Positions 41,894 through 51,250 of a stretch of DNA of 64,000 nt are shown piece by piece (positions within the stretch are counted from its first letter, which is position 1; every line of letters begins with the position of its first letter). The stretch lies in NCBI GenBank assembly GCA_934320845.1, contig CAKRFU010000003.1:1-64000 (forward strand). Reading direction: 5' to 3'. Under the pieces are notes generated by a model. That model was not told where the DNA came from and did not search any database. It saw only the letters and a program-made list of their open reading frames with translations. The translations under genes were made by a program, and so were the position numbers. The stretch comes from an uncultured Lachnospiraceae bacterium. GTDB taxonomy: Bacteria > Bacillota > Clostridia > Lachnospirales > Lachnospiraceae.

Positions 41894-43480
41894 ATGATAG
41901 AGATAAATTTATCGGAGCGTGATTTTGACTATGAGATACAGGCTCTTGTAAACAGTTTCTTTCCGGGACAGAAAAGTGTTGTAACCGCAAGCGGTGAGGA
42001 AAGAAAAGATGGCGGATATGTGGAAGATATTTTGCTTATTGTAAATGTAAGTCTTTCAATGAAGCAGATAAGTGTTGAGGTGGTCTGCAAAGATTACAGC
42101 TTGAAAAGAACAGAAGAAGTAACAGGAACAAAAGACTGGCATAAAAATAAAGATAAGACGACACATCCGTATAGGACATATTATAAAAATGTATTAAAAA
42201 AGCTCATTTTTGAGCAGCTTAGAGATATACCGGCTGAAATATTATCAGCCGGTCATTCATTAAAAAGAGTTATACCGCTTTGGGGAACAATGACCGGGGT
42301 AAGACCGACAAAGATTGTCATGAATGAAATGCTTTCAGACAAAGATGCACAAAGTGTAAAAAATGAACTTAAAACTACATATTGCTGTAGTGATGAGAAG
42401 ATTGAACTTGGAATGAATATTGCATCGAAAGAACTTGATTTGCTTTTAAAACATGATTGTGAAAACGGTTACAGTCTTTATATAGGCATTCCTTTCTGCC
42501 CGACAACATGTCTTTACTGTTCGTTTACATCATATCCTTATGAAAAGTTCGGTTATCTGGCAGAACAATATCTTGAGGCATTGGAAAAAGAAATCAGATA
42601 TCTTGCGACAGTCTATAAAGATAAAAAAGTGACGAGCATATATGTTGGAGGAGGGACACCGACAACGCTCACAGCCACACAGTTGGACACTCTTATAAAA
42701 TGCATAAAAGACAATTTCCCGTTGGAGCTTGGATATGAGTTTACAATAGAGGCAGGCAGACCTGACAGTATTACAAAAGAAAAACTTGAAGTAATGTATA
42801 ATCATGGTGTCAGGAGAATATCCGTAAATCCACAGACAATGCAGCAAAAGACACTAAATCTTATAGGAAGAAAGCATACTGTTGAACAGACGGTTGAAGC
42901 TTTTAGGATGGCAAGAAAGATAGGGTTTGACAACATAAATATGGATTTGATAATCGGACTTCCGGGAGAGGATGAAAATGATTTTTCAGATACATTAAGA
43001 CAGATAAAAGAGTTAAATCCTGACAGCCTGACAATTCATTCGCTTGTTGTAAAAAGAGCATCGAGACTTCGCAGTGTTCTTGATGAAGAAGAAAAGAAAA
43101 ATGCCTGCAGAACAGATGGAGTATTGTCTGAAAATGATAAGGCAGCAGTTATGGAAAAGATGCTTGAAATCGGTCAGAAATTTGCAGAAAGTGAAGGGTA
43201 TGAGCCCTATTATATGTACAGACAGAAAAATTCATCCGGTCATTTTGGAAGCAGTGGACAGGAAAATATCGGATATGCGAGAAAAGGAAAAGAGTGCATA
43301 TACAACATTCTTATAATGGAGGAGAAACAGACCATACTTGCAGCGGGAGCCGGGGCGAGCACGAAAAAGAAGTTTGGTGAAGATAAGGTTAAACGCTGCG
43401 AGAATGTCAAGGATGTTATCTCGTATATATCAAGGGTTGATGAGATGATAGAGAGGAAGAAAAGCTTGTTTGAGGATTAG
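41894..43480 (+). CDS. hemZ: Coproporphyrinogen dehydrogenase-like radical-SAM protein HemZ
   Basis: A 528-residue HemN-family protein of the HemZ subgroup. The radical-SAM motif CxxxCxxC is Cys202, Cys206 and Cys209 (PFCPTTCLYCSFTSYPYEKF), followed by YVGGGTPTTL and the ISVNPQTMQQKTL/DLIIGLPGED blocks. HemZ has a long N-terminal region (about 190 residues) lacking in HemN. No other haem genes are nearby, and HemZ is common in anaerobes without full haem synthesis, so its substrate is open. The gene order rel, metallo-hydrolase, hemZ is common in Clostridia. Confidence 0.9.
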   Translation: MIEINLSERDFDYEIQALVNSFFPGQKSVVTASGEERKDGGYVEDILLIVNVSLSMKQISVEVVCKDYSLKRTEEVTGTKDWHKNKDKTTHPYRTYYKNVLKKLIFEQLRDIPAEILSAGHSLKRVIPLWGTMTGVRPTKIVMNEMLSDKDAQSVKNELKTTYCCSDEKIELGMNIASKELDLLLKHDCENGYSLYIGIPFCPTTCLYCSFTSYPYEKFGYLAEQYLEALEKEIRYLATVYKDKKVTSIYVGGGTPTTLTATQLDTLIKCIKDNFPLELGYEFTIEAGRPDSITKEKLEVMYNHGVRRISVNPQTMQQKTLNLIGRKHTVEQTVEAFRMARKIGFDNINMDLIIGLPGEDENDFSDTLRQIKELNPDSLTIHSLVVKRASRLRSVLDEEEKKNACRTDGVLSENDKAAVMEKMLEIGQKFAESEGYEPYYMYRQKNSSGHFGSSGQENIGYARKGKECIYNILIMEEKQTILAAGAGASTKKKFGEDKVKRCENVKDVISYISRVDEMIERKKSLFED

Positions 43481-43507
43481 AGAAAAGAAGCAGAAACGGA
43501 GTTTACT

Positions 43508-44176
43508 ATGGAGAATTATTTTAAAAGAATTTTAGAAAATAATAGTATTCCTAAACAAATACGGGAAACGGTATGTTCAGAAATGCATCATGCACTTGAA
43601 GTGAGCAATATGGCGGTACTTATATCAAAGGAACTTGGAAAAGACGAAAAGTTCTGTGATGACATAGCGGTTGCCGGAGTGCTGCATGATATAGGCAAGC
43701 TAAGGGTCAACAGATATGTCTATTCAGATGAGAGTGACGATACGCTTGTTGTAGAGCAGATGAAGTATGTAAGAATGCATTCAGCATACAGCCGTGATAT
43801 TTTGAGAGATGAGAATTATCCTGAAAATATAATAGAAGCTGTTTACCATCACCATGAAAATTATGACGGTTCAGGGTATCCTGACGGTTTAAAAGGGACA
43901 GATATTCCTGAAATGTCAAGGATACTTAGAACGTGTGATGTATTTTCGGCACTTATAACTAACAGAAGTTACAGAAAAGCTTTTGATAAGAAAACGGCAA
44001 TGTCTATAATGATAGATGAAGTTGAAGATTATGATATGGAAGTATTTCTGGCTTTTCAGAGAGTATTTCATGATGATAAATTCCCTGAGATAAGAAAGCT
44101 TCAGGATATGGCAAGTGAAATTCAGATGGAAAATTTTCGGGTTTTTGAAAAAGAAGCATTGAATGGCGATTATTGA
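43508..44176 (+). CDS. HD-GYP-like phosphohydrolase
   Basis: A 222-residue stand-alone HD domain. The metal pair is His60-Asp61 (GVLHDIGKLR), with HHHENYDGSGYPDGLKGTDIPEMSRILRTCDVFSAL matching the HD-GYP signature, including GYP at 123-125. HD-GYP proteins hydrolyse cyclic dinucleotides such as c-di-GMP. There is no attached receiver or sensor domain. It sits 27 bases after hemZ and ends at the promoter of the leucine-rich-repeat gene. Confidence 0.85.
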   Translation: MENYFKRILENNSIPKQIRETVCSEMHHALEVSNMAVLISKELGKDEKFCDDIAVAGVLHDIGKLRVNRYVYSDESDDTLVVEQMKYVRMHSAYSRDILRDENYPENIIEAVYHHHENYDGSGYPDGLKGTDIPEMSRILRTCDVFSALITNRSYRKAFDKKTAMSIMIDEVEDYDMEVFLAFQRVFHDDKFPEIRKLQDMASEIQMENFRVFEKEALNGDY

Positions 44177-44201
44177 CAACAGGGGAGTATATGATTATAG
44201 T
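44173..44201 (+). promoter_or_regulatory. Promoter of the leucine-rich-repeat protein
   Basis: TTGACA (44173-44178), 17 bases, TATAGT (44196-44201), overlapping the end of the HD-GYP-like gene; the leader is about 60 bases. Confidence 0.65.
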
Positions 44202-44269
44202 GTAAATGTAGAATATTTTATGCTTATATGAAAAAGTAATTCTAAAAAAGTATACATCAAGAGGGAGAA

Positions 44270-45967
44270 ATGAAGAACATGAAAAAAAACATGAGAAAAG
44301 CTATTGCTGCAATAATAGCAGGTTCGTTTGTGATAAGCAGTGTAAATGATAATGTATATGCCAATGCGGCTAAAAAGGTCAGTATAACAAAAACAGCTAA
44401 AGTAACAGTAGGTAAGAGTACAGTTATAAAATTGAAAAATAACAAAAAGAAAGTTGTATGGAAAGTAACAAAAGGAACAAAGTGTGTAAAAATAATCAAA
44501 AAGAGTAAGACAGGCTGTACTGTTAAGGCGGTAAAAAGTGGAAATGCGGTTGTGCAGGCGGCAATAGGAAAGAAAAAATATAAATGTAACATAACAGTGA
44601 CCGCAGTCAAGAAGCCGGAGGCAACAGAAACACCGATGGTGACGGAAGCACCAGAGGCAACAGAAGCACCTACACAAACAGAAACACCGACGGAAACGCC
44701 AGCAGTTACGCCGACAAGTGAGCCGACGGCTGCTCCTGAAGAAACACCAACGGTTGAGCCGACGTCTGTTCCAGAAGAAACACCAACGAGAGAGCCGGCG
44801 GCTGTCCCTACAGAAACACCGACAAGTGAGCCGACGGTTGCACCTGATTTATCGGACATAAAAACAGTGGTATATGATGGAACAAATAGTGAAGAGATAA
44901 AAGAAATGGATAAAGAAGGCACTCCTTATAAAGTTGTTATAAAGGATAGCGTAACGAGTATAGAAAAGGAAGCATTTTCATGCTGTACCGGAATGAGAAG
45001 CGTAGAAATCCCGAATAGTGTAACAAACATATGTGATTCTGCGTTTGAAAGCTGTAGTGATTTGACAAGTGTAGAGATTCCATCAGGAGTTAAGGTGATA
45101 GAATGTGGAGCGTTTTATAATTGCAACAGCTTAAAGAATATTATATTGCATGACGGATTGGAAAAAATAGAAGATGGGTATGTAGATGACGAAAGTGGTG
45201 AGTGGGAGAGCAGCGCAGCATTTTTTTGCTGTGAGAGCCTGGAAAGTATAGAAATACCAAGCAGCGTTACAAGTATAGGTAAGTCTGCGTTTAATGGCTG
45301 TAGTGCTTTGACAAGTATAAAAGTAGATGAAAAAAATACGGCATATGACAGCAGGGAAAATTGCAACGCAATTATAGAAACCAAAAGCAATGAATTAATA
45401 GTAGGCTGCAATAACACAAAAATTCCAAAAAATATAACGGGAATAAACAGTATGGCATTTTATGGCTGCAGTGGCTTAACAAATGTAGAAATACCGGATA
45501 GTGTAAGCAGTATAGGAAATTCTGCATTTTATGGCTGTAGTAGTCTGAAAAAAATAAAAATTCCGGCTGGCGTGACAAATATAGAATATGCAACATTTTA
45601 TCAATGTACGGATTTGGAAAATGTAGAAATATCAAACGGCGTAACAAGCATAGGAGGTACTGCATTTTTGGGTTGCAGCAGTTTATCAAGTATAGAAATA
45701 CCAAGCAGTGTAATAGAAATACAAGCGGGAGCATTTTTGGGTTGTAGTGGTTTGTTAAGCTTAAAAATCCCCAATAGTGTAAAAGAGATAGGAGTAGAGG
45801 CATTTAATGGTTGTAGTGGTTTAACGGATATAGAAATCCCAGATAGCGTAACAACGATAGGTTTACCCGCATTTGATAATTGCGATAATTTAAACAATAT
45901 TAGCTGGAATGGAACTACATATTTATCAGTAGATGAATTTCTTGCTGCTTTTAACGCAGTTCATTGA
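44270..45967 (+). CDS. Secreted BspA-like leucine-rich-repeat protein
   Basis: A 565-residue exported protein. Signal peptide (residues 1-34, ending VYANA), then a Lys-rich beta domain resembling a Big/Ig-like module, then a Thr/Glu/Pro-rich linker (about 115-195) of repeated TETPT and SEPTxAPE units, then about ten BspA-type (LRR_5) repeats of 23 residues: IPNSVTNICDSAFESCSDLTSVE and variants. Such repeats in gut and oral anaerobes mediate adhesion to host matrix or other bacteria. No LPXTG, SLH or dockerin is visible, so attachment is unclear. The repeat DNA contains many near-identical GGCTGTAGTGG segments. Confidence 0.9.
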   Translation: MKNMKKNMRKAIAAIIAGSFVISSVNDNVYANAAKKVSITKTAKVTVGKSTVIKLKNNKKKVVWKVTKGTKCVKIIKKSKTGCTVKAVKSGNAVVQAAIGKKKYKCNITVTAVKKPEATETPMVTEAPEATEAPTQTETPTETPAVTPTSEPTAAPEETPTVEPTSVPEETPTREPAAVPTETPTSEPTVAPDLSDIKTVVYDGTNSEEIKEMDKEGTPYKVVIKDSVTSIEKEAFSCCTGMRSVEIPNSVTNICDSAFESCSDLTSVEIPSGVKVIECGAFYNCNSLKNIILHDGLEKIEDGYVDDESGEWESSAAFFCCESLESIEIPSSVTSIGKSAFNGCSALTSIKVDEKNTAYDSRENCNAIIETKSNELIVGCNNTKIPKNITGINSMAFYGCSGLTNVEIPDSVSSIGNSAFYGCSSLKKIKIPAGVTNIEYATFYQCTDLENVEISNGVTSIGGTAFLGCSSLSSIEIPSSVIEIQAGAFLGCSGLLSLKIPNSVKEIGVEAFNGCSGLTDIEIPDSVTTIGLPAFDNCDNLNNISWNGTTYLSVDEFLAAFNAVH

Positions 45968-46016
45968 TTAAAAGGTTATATAAAGACAAAAATAATACAG
46001 TAAATTCAATAGACAG

Positions 46017-46051
46017 AAGCTGTTGTGCTATTTATAGTGCGGCAGCTTTTG
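46017..46051 (+). terminator. Terminator after the leucine-rich-repeat gene
   Basis: AAGCTGTTGTGCTA (46017-46030) pairs over 14 positions, with several G-U pairs, with TAGTGCGGCAGCTT (46035-46048) around a TTTA loop, then T residues. Confidence 0.75.
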
Positions 46052-46127
46052 TTGTAATAAATAAAAGTATGTAAATATTGCTTTTTAAGTGATTTTGGTA
46101 AGGAGTATGAAAGAGGAAATAAGATAC

Positions 46128-46156
46128 TTCACAAACACAAAAAAATCTGATATACT
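46128..46156 (+). promoter_or_regulatory. Promoter of aspS
   Basis: TTCACA (46128-46133), 17 bases, TATACT (46151-46156), about 50 bases before the start. No T-box fits in the short leader. Confidence 0.6.
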
Positions 46157-46213
46157 GCTAGATTAGAGAGTTTTTTATATAAGACAATAGAAATTATTGG
46201 AGGACTAGAGAAA

Positions 46214-48010
46214 ATGGCTGAATCAATGAGAGGCATGAAGCGTACCTGCAGATGTGCCGAGTTAAGTGAGAAAAATATTGGAGAAGAAGTCACTATGATG
46301 GGATGGGTTCAAAAGCAGAGAAATAAAGGTGGTATCATCTTTGTTGACATGCGTGACCGTTCAGGAATATTACAGGTTATTTTTGAGGATGGAGAGATAA
46401 ATGCTGACGATTTCGCAAAAGCAGAAAAGCTTAGAAGTGAGTTTGTAATAGCCGTAAAAGGTAAAGTTACAGCACGTTCGGGTGCAGTAAATGAAAACCT
46501 TGCCACAGGTGCTATAGAGCTTCGTGCAGAAGAACTTCGTGTTCTTTCAGAGTCAGATACCCCTCCGTTTCCTATAGAAGCGGACAGCAAGACAAAAGAG
46601 GAACTTCGATTAAAATATCGTTATCTCGACCTTAGAAGACCTGACCTTCAGAGAAATCTTATTATGAGAAGTAAGGTTGCAACATTGATTCGTCAGTTCC
46701 TTGCAGATGAAGGATTTTTAGAGATAGAAACTCCTATGCTTACAAAGAGCACACCGGAGGGGGCAAGAGACTATCTTGTGCCAAGTCGTGTACATCCGGG
46801 AACATTTTATGCATTGCCACAGTCTCCACAGCTTTTTAAACAGCTTCTTATGTGTTCAGGCTATGACAGATATTTCCAGCTTGCAAGATGTTTCAGAGAT
46901 GAGGATTTAAGAGCAGACAGACAGCCTGAGTTTACACAGGTTGATATGGAGCTTTCATTTGTTGACGAAGATGATGTCATGGATGTAAATGAGAGACTTT
47001 TAAAGAAACTTTTCAAGGAAATACTCGATGTAGATATTGAACTTCCTATTCAGAGAATGACATGGCAGGAAGCTATGGACAGATTTGGTTCTGACAAGCC
47101 TGACCTTCGTTTTGGAATGGAATTAAAAGATGTTTCAGATGTTGTAAAGGATTGTGGATTCGGAGTGTTTACAGGAGCACTTGAAAACGGCGGTTCTGTT
47201 CGTGGTATCAATGCCAAAGGACAGGGAAGCATGCCTCGTAAGAAGATTGATGCACTTGTTAAGTTTGCAAAAGACTTCGGAGCAAAGGGTCTTGCTTATC
47301 TTGCAGTAAATGAGGACGGAACATATAAATCATCATTTGCGAAGTTTATGACTGAGGATGAGCTTAAGGCACTTGTTAATGCAATGGAAGGTGAACCGGG
47401 AGATTTACTTTTATTTGCTGCTGACAAGAATAAGATTGTCTGGGATGTACTTGGAAATTTGAGACTTGAGATAGCCAAAAATCTCGACCTTCTTGATAAG
47501 AATGTTTACAAATTCCTTTGGGTAACAGAGTTCCCTGAATTTGAGTATTCAGAAGAACAGGGAAGATACCTTGCGATGCACCATCCGTTTACGATGCCTT
47601 TTGAGGAAGATATAAAATATCTTGAGTCAAATCCTGAGAAAGTTCGTGCAAGGGCATATGATATCGTACTTAACGGAACAGAAATCGGTGGCGGTTCTAT
47701 CCGTATCCATCAGGATGATGTTCAGGAGAAGATGCTTAGAGCACTTGGCTTTACAGATGAGAAAGCGCATGAACAGTTCGGTTTCCTTCTTGATGCTTTT
47801 AAGTATGGAGTACCTCCACACGCAGGTCTTGCATATGGTCTTGACAGACTTGTAATGATAATGGCACATGAGGACAGTATCAGAGATGTTATCGCATTCC
47901 CTAAGATTAAGGATGCGTCATGTCTTATGACGGATGCACCTAATGTTGTTGATGACAAACAGCTTGAAGAACTTTGTCTTGATATTTCAAAATCAGAACA
48001 GGAACAGTAA
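46214..48010 (+). CDS. aspS: Aspartyl-tRNA synthetase
   Basis: A 598-residue bacterial-type class IIb enzyme. The N-terminal OB-fold anticodon-binding domain (VTMMGWVQKQRNKGGIIFVDMRDRSGILQVIF) is followed by class II motif 1 to motif 3 (FLEIETPMLTKSTPEGARDYLVPSR, FRDEDLRADRQPEFTQVDMELSF, GLAYGLDRLVM) with the bacterial GAD insertion between. Discriminating versus non-discriminating behaviour cannot be read with certainty. GGAGGACTAG precedes the ATG. Confidence 0.96.
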   Translation: MAESMRGMKRTCRCAELSEKNIGEEVTMMGWVQKQRNKGGIIFVDMRDRSGILQVIFEDGEINADDFAKAEKLRSEFVIAVKGKVTARSGAVNENLATGAIELRAEELRVLSESDTPPFPIEADSKTKEELRLKYRYLDLRRPDLQRNLIMRSKVATLIRQFLADEGFLEIETPMLTKSTPEGARDYLVPSRVHPGTFYALPQSPQLFKQLLMCSGYDRYFQLARCFRDEDLRADRQPEFTQVDMELSFVDEDDVMDVNERLLKKLFKEILDVDIELPIQRMTWQEAMDRFGSDKPDLRFGMELKDVSDVVKDCGFGVFTGALENGGSVRGINAKGQGSMPRKKIDALVKFAKDFGAKGLAYLAVNEDGTYKSSFAKFMTEDELKALVNAMEGEPGDLLLFAADKNKIVWDVLGNLRLEIAKNLDLLDKNVYKFLWVTEFPEFEYSEEQGRYLAMHHPFTMPFEEDIKYLESNPEKVRARAYDIVLNGTEIGGGSIRIHQDDVQEKMLRALGFTDEKAHEQFGFLLDAFKYGVPPHAGLAYGLDRLVMIMAHEDSIRDVIAFPKIKDASCLMTDAPNVVDDKQLEELCLDISKSEQEQ

Positions 48011-48058
48011 GCTGTATAATTGTACAATTTAAAAAATGTTTTGGAAATAATTATTTAG

Positions 48059-48092
48059 CAGGCAGCAGACCATAACTTTGGACTGCTGTCTG
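48059..48092 (+). other. Stem-loop just upstream of the PAP2 gene
   Basis: CAGGCAGCAG (48059-48068) pairs with CTGCTGTCTG (48083-48092), one pair G-U, around a 14-base loop, ending six bases before the ribosome binding site. No T-run follows, so it may be an mRNA leader structure or a weak end signal for aspS. Confidence 0.5.
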
Positions 48093-48107
48093 AAATCGGA
48101 GGATGCT

Positions 48108-48608
48108 TTGAAAAAAGAGACATATGAAAAGATAATCGGACTGCTTGGCAGCAAAAAAGCGATTCCGATAATTATAGATGTATTCGGAAAGATACTTACG
48201 ATACTGACAGCTCTTTTATATTTTGTTGAGACAGGCTGGCTTGTTGTCAGCAGGGAATATAAGCTTGCCACAGGTCTTATTATAGTTCCGGCATTATTTT
48301 TTGTACTGCTGAGTAAATTCAGAGAAAAGATAAATGCAAAAAGACCATATGAATTGTATGGTTTTAAACCGCTTATAAAGAAAGATACAAAAGGACTTTC
48401 ATTTCCAAGCCGCCATGTATTTTCGATATTTGTTATTGGCGGTTCAATATGGGTTATCAATAAGATTTTGGGAACTATCATATTGGTGATGGGATTGTTT
48501 CTTGCTGTTATAAGAGTAATAACAGGAGTACATTTTCCTAAAGATGTTGCTGTCGGAGCAGTTATAGGATTTATTTGCAGTATGGCGATGTTTATTTTTT
48601 TGATTTAG
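48108..48608 (+). CDS. PAP2 family lipid phosphatase
   Basis: A 166-residue membrane protein with about five helices and the PAP2 motifs: KINAKRPYEL (motif 1), SFPSRHVFS (motif 2; the usual PSGH reads PSRH) and RVITGVHFPKDVAVGAVIG (motif 3). Candidates are undecaprenyl-pyrophosphate or phosphatidic acid phosphatase. Start TTG 48108 is chosen for GGAGG at 48098-48102; the earlier in-frame TTG lies inside the hairpin. It lies between the aspS and leuS genes. Confidence 0.8.
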   Translation: MKKETYEKIIGLLGSKKAIPIIIDVFGKILTILTALLYFVETGWLVVSREYKLATGLIIVPALFFVLLSKFREKINAKRPYELYGFKPLIKKDTKGLSFPSRHVFSIFVIGGSIWVINKILGTIILVMGLFLAVIRVITGVHFPKDVAVGAVIGFICSMAMFIFLI

Positions 48609-48652
48609 AATATAGATTTTAGCATTTGTTTAGATGCAGAAATGAGGTAGAA

Positions 48653-51076
48653 ATGGCAGAGATGTATAACCATCATACGGTGGAAAAGAAATGGCAGAAA
48701 ATATGGGATGATGAGAAGGCTTTTAAAACAGAAAATGATTACACAAAGCCAAAGTTTTATGCACTTGTAGAGTTCCCTTATCCGTCAGGACAGGGACTTC
48801 ATGTAGGGCATCCCCGTCCGTATACGGCTCTTGATATAGTAGCAAGAAAACGCAGAATGCAGGGATATAATGTATTATATCCGATGGGCTGGGATGCATT
48901 TGGTCTTCCAACCGAAAACTATGCAATCAAGAATAAAGTTCATCCAAAAGAAGTAACAAAGAAGAATGTCGCAAGATTTAAAGAGCAGCTTCATTCACTT
49001 GGATATTCATTTGACTGGGATAGAGAGATAAATACAACAGACCCTGATTATTATAAGTGGACACAGTGGATATTCCTTAAACTTTTTAATGCCGGACTTG
49101 CATATAAGAAGGAGATGCCTATCAACTGGTGTACATCTTGTAAAGTAGGTCTTGCCAACGAGGAAGTTGTAAACGGTGTATGTGAGAGATGTGGTTCACC
49201 TGTTGTTCGTAAAGTTAAGAGTGAGTGGATGCTTAAGATAACAAACTACGCTGACAAGCTCTTAGAGGGACTTAATGATGTAGATTATATCGAGAGAGTA
49301 AAGACTTCACAGAGAAACTGGATAGGACGTTCAGAAGGTGCAGAAGTAGATTTCAGAATTAAGGATAAAGAAGATAAACTTCGTGTTTATACAACAAGAC
49401 CTGACACACTTTTTGGTGCAACATACATGGTAGTATCACCTGAGCATCCTATTATTGACAAATACAAAGATGAAATCAAAAACTGGGATGCCATTGTGGA
49501 ATATAGAGAGATGGCTGCGAGAAAGTCTGACTTTGAGCGTACAGAGCTTGCAAAGGATAAGACAGGTGTTGTACTTGATGGACTTAAAGCTATAAATCCT
49601 ATAAATGATACTGAGATTCCTATCTGGATATCAGATTATGTACTTATGACATACGGAACAGGTGCAATTATGGCCGTTCCTGCACATGATGACCGTGACT
49701 GGGAATTTGCAAAGAAATTTTCACTTCCTATGATTCAGGTTGTAGAGGGAAGTGAAGGTTCTGTAAATATTGACGAGGCTGCATTTACTGATGTTGCTAC
49801 AGGAAAGATGATAAATTCAGGTTTCCTCACAGGACTTACAGTTGAAGAAGCTAAAGAAAAAGTAAAAGATTTCCTTACAGAGAAAAAGATTGGTAACCGC
49901 AAGGTAAATTATAAACTTCGTGACTGGGTATTCTCAAGACAGAGATATTGGGGAGAGCCTATTCCAATTGTACATTGTGATAAGTGTGGTTATGTACCTC
50001 TTGATGAGAGTGAGCTTCCTCTCTTACTTCCTGAGGTAGACAGTTATATGCCTACTGACAATGGAGAGTCACCACTTGCTGCAATGACAGACTGGGTAAA
50101 TACAACATGCCCTTGCTGTGGAGGTCCTGCAAAGAGAGAGACAGACACAATGCCACAGTGGGCAGGTTCATCATGGTATTTCTTAAGATATACAGATCCT
50201 GATAATACAGAGGCACTTGCAAGCCCTGAGGCACTTAAATACTGGCTTCCTGTTGATTGGTACAATGGTGGTATGGAGCATACAACACTCCATCTTCTCT
50301 ATTCACGTTTTTGGCATAAATTCCTTTATGATGAGGGAGTTGTACCTACTCCGGAACCATATCAGAAGAGAACTTCACATGGTATGATTCTCGGCGAAAA
50401 TGGCGAGAAGATGAGTAAATCACGCGGAAATGTTATAAATCCTGATGATATTGTAAAAGAGTATGGAGCAGATACGCTTCGTACTTACGAGATGTTTATT
50501 GGAGCATTTGACCTTAGTGCATCATGGTCTGATGATGGTGTAAAGGGATGCCGCCGTTTCCTTGACAGAGTATGGAAACTTCAGACAATGCTTGACAAGA
50601 GCAATGAGGGATATTCAAAAGACCTTGAGACAAAAATGCATCAGACAATAAAGAAAGTAAGCAGTGATTTTGAAAATCTTAAATATAATACTGCGATTGC
50701 TGCAATGATGGCACTTATAAATGATTTTTATAAGAAAAACAGTATTACACTCGGTGAGTATAAGACACTTATAACACTTCTCAATCCTGTTGCACCACAT
50801 ATTACAGAGGAAATTTGGGAGATAATCGGTGGAAACGGAAGACTTTATGAGCAGTCATGGCCTGAGTACGAAGAAGCAAAAACAGTTGAGTCAACTGTAG
50901 AGATAGCTGTTCAGATAAACGGAAAGACAAAAGTTACACTTTCAATCGGAAAAGATGATGCGAAAGACGATGTTCTTGCTAGGGCAAAAGAGGCACTTGG
51001 AGACAGACTTGACGGAAAGAATATCATAAAAGAAATTTATGTTCCGGGAAGAATTGTAAATATTGTAGCAAAATGA
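48653..51076 (+). CDS. leuS: Leucyl-tRNA synthetase
   Basis: An 807-residue class I synthetase with HIGH as HVGH ([18 protein letters not shown]), the zinc-ribbon cysteines ([24 protein letters not shown]), the CP1 editing domain ([40 protein letters not shown]), a second cysteine cluster (HCDKCGY and [28 protein letters not shown]) and KMSKS in [15 protein letters not shown]. Complete to the C-terminal domain. ATG 48653 follows GAGGTAG; a Met three codons later is also possible. No T-box leader is visible. Confidence 0.96.
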   Translation: MAEMYNHHTVEKKWQKIWDDEKAFKTENDYTKPKFYALVEFPYPSGQGLHVGHPRPYTALDIVARKRRMQGYNVLYPMGWDAFGLPTENYAIKNKVHPKEVTKKNVARFKEQLHSLGYSFDWDREINTTDPDYYKWTQWIFLKLFNAGLAYKKEMPINWCTSCKVGLANEEVVNGVCERCGSPVVRKVKSEWMLKITNYADKLLEGLNDVDYIERVKTSQRNWIGRSEGAEVDFRIKDKEDKLRVYTTRPDTLFGATYMVVSPEHPIIDKYKDEIKNWDAIVEYREMAARKSDFERTELAKDKTGVVLDGLKAINPINDTEIPIWISDYVLMTYGTGAIMAVPAHDDRDWEFAKKFSLPMIQVVEGSEGSVNIDEAAFTDVATGKMINSGFLTGLTVEEAKEKVKDFLTEKKIGNRKVNYKLRDWVFSRQRYWGEPIPIVHCDKCGYVPLDESELPLLLPEVDSYMPTDNGESPLAAMTDWVNTTCPCCGGPAKRETDTMPQWAGSSWYFLRYTDPDNTEALASPEALKYWLPVDWYNGGMEHTTLHLLYSRFWHKFLYDEGVVPTPEPYQKRTSHGMILGENGEKMSKSRGNVINPDDIVKEYGADTLRTYEMFIGAFDLSASWSDDGVKGCRRFLDRVWKLQTMLDKSNEGYSKDLETKMHQTIKKVSSDFENLKYNTAIAAMMALINDFYKKNSITLGEYKTLITLLNPVAPHITEEIWEIIGGNGRLYEQSWPEYEEAKTVESTVEIAVQINGKTKVTLSIGKDDAKDDVLARAKEALGDRLDGKNIIKEIYVPGRIVNIVAK

Positions 51077-51168
51077 TAAAAAGTCATTGAAATGACATAT
51101 TAGCCATTTATTATAAGCACATGACAGAATACATAAGATATCTGATGCAATATCGGTCATAAATCAAG

Positions 51169-51222
51169 CACGAGTCGAGAAAAATGCGGTATGTTCTAAC
51201 CGTATCCGGCTCGTGTATTTTA
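51169..51222 (+). terminator. Terminator after leuS
   Basis: CACGAG (51169-51174) pairs with CTCGTG (51210-51215), enclosing an inner ATGCGGT/ACCGTAT stem; TATTTTAAG follows. The 174-base gap after leuS otherwise holds only the start region of the esterase gene. Confidence 0.6.
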
Positions 51223-51250
51223 AGTAAAGGGATAGGGAAAAAGTTTTATT

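Noticed and set aside
46052..46213. T-box leader before aspS (also checked before argS, leuS and ilvN)
   Set aside because: No AGGGTGGNACCGCG-type motif or specifier structure; the leaders are too short.
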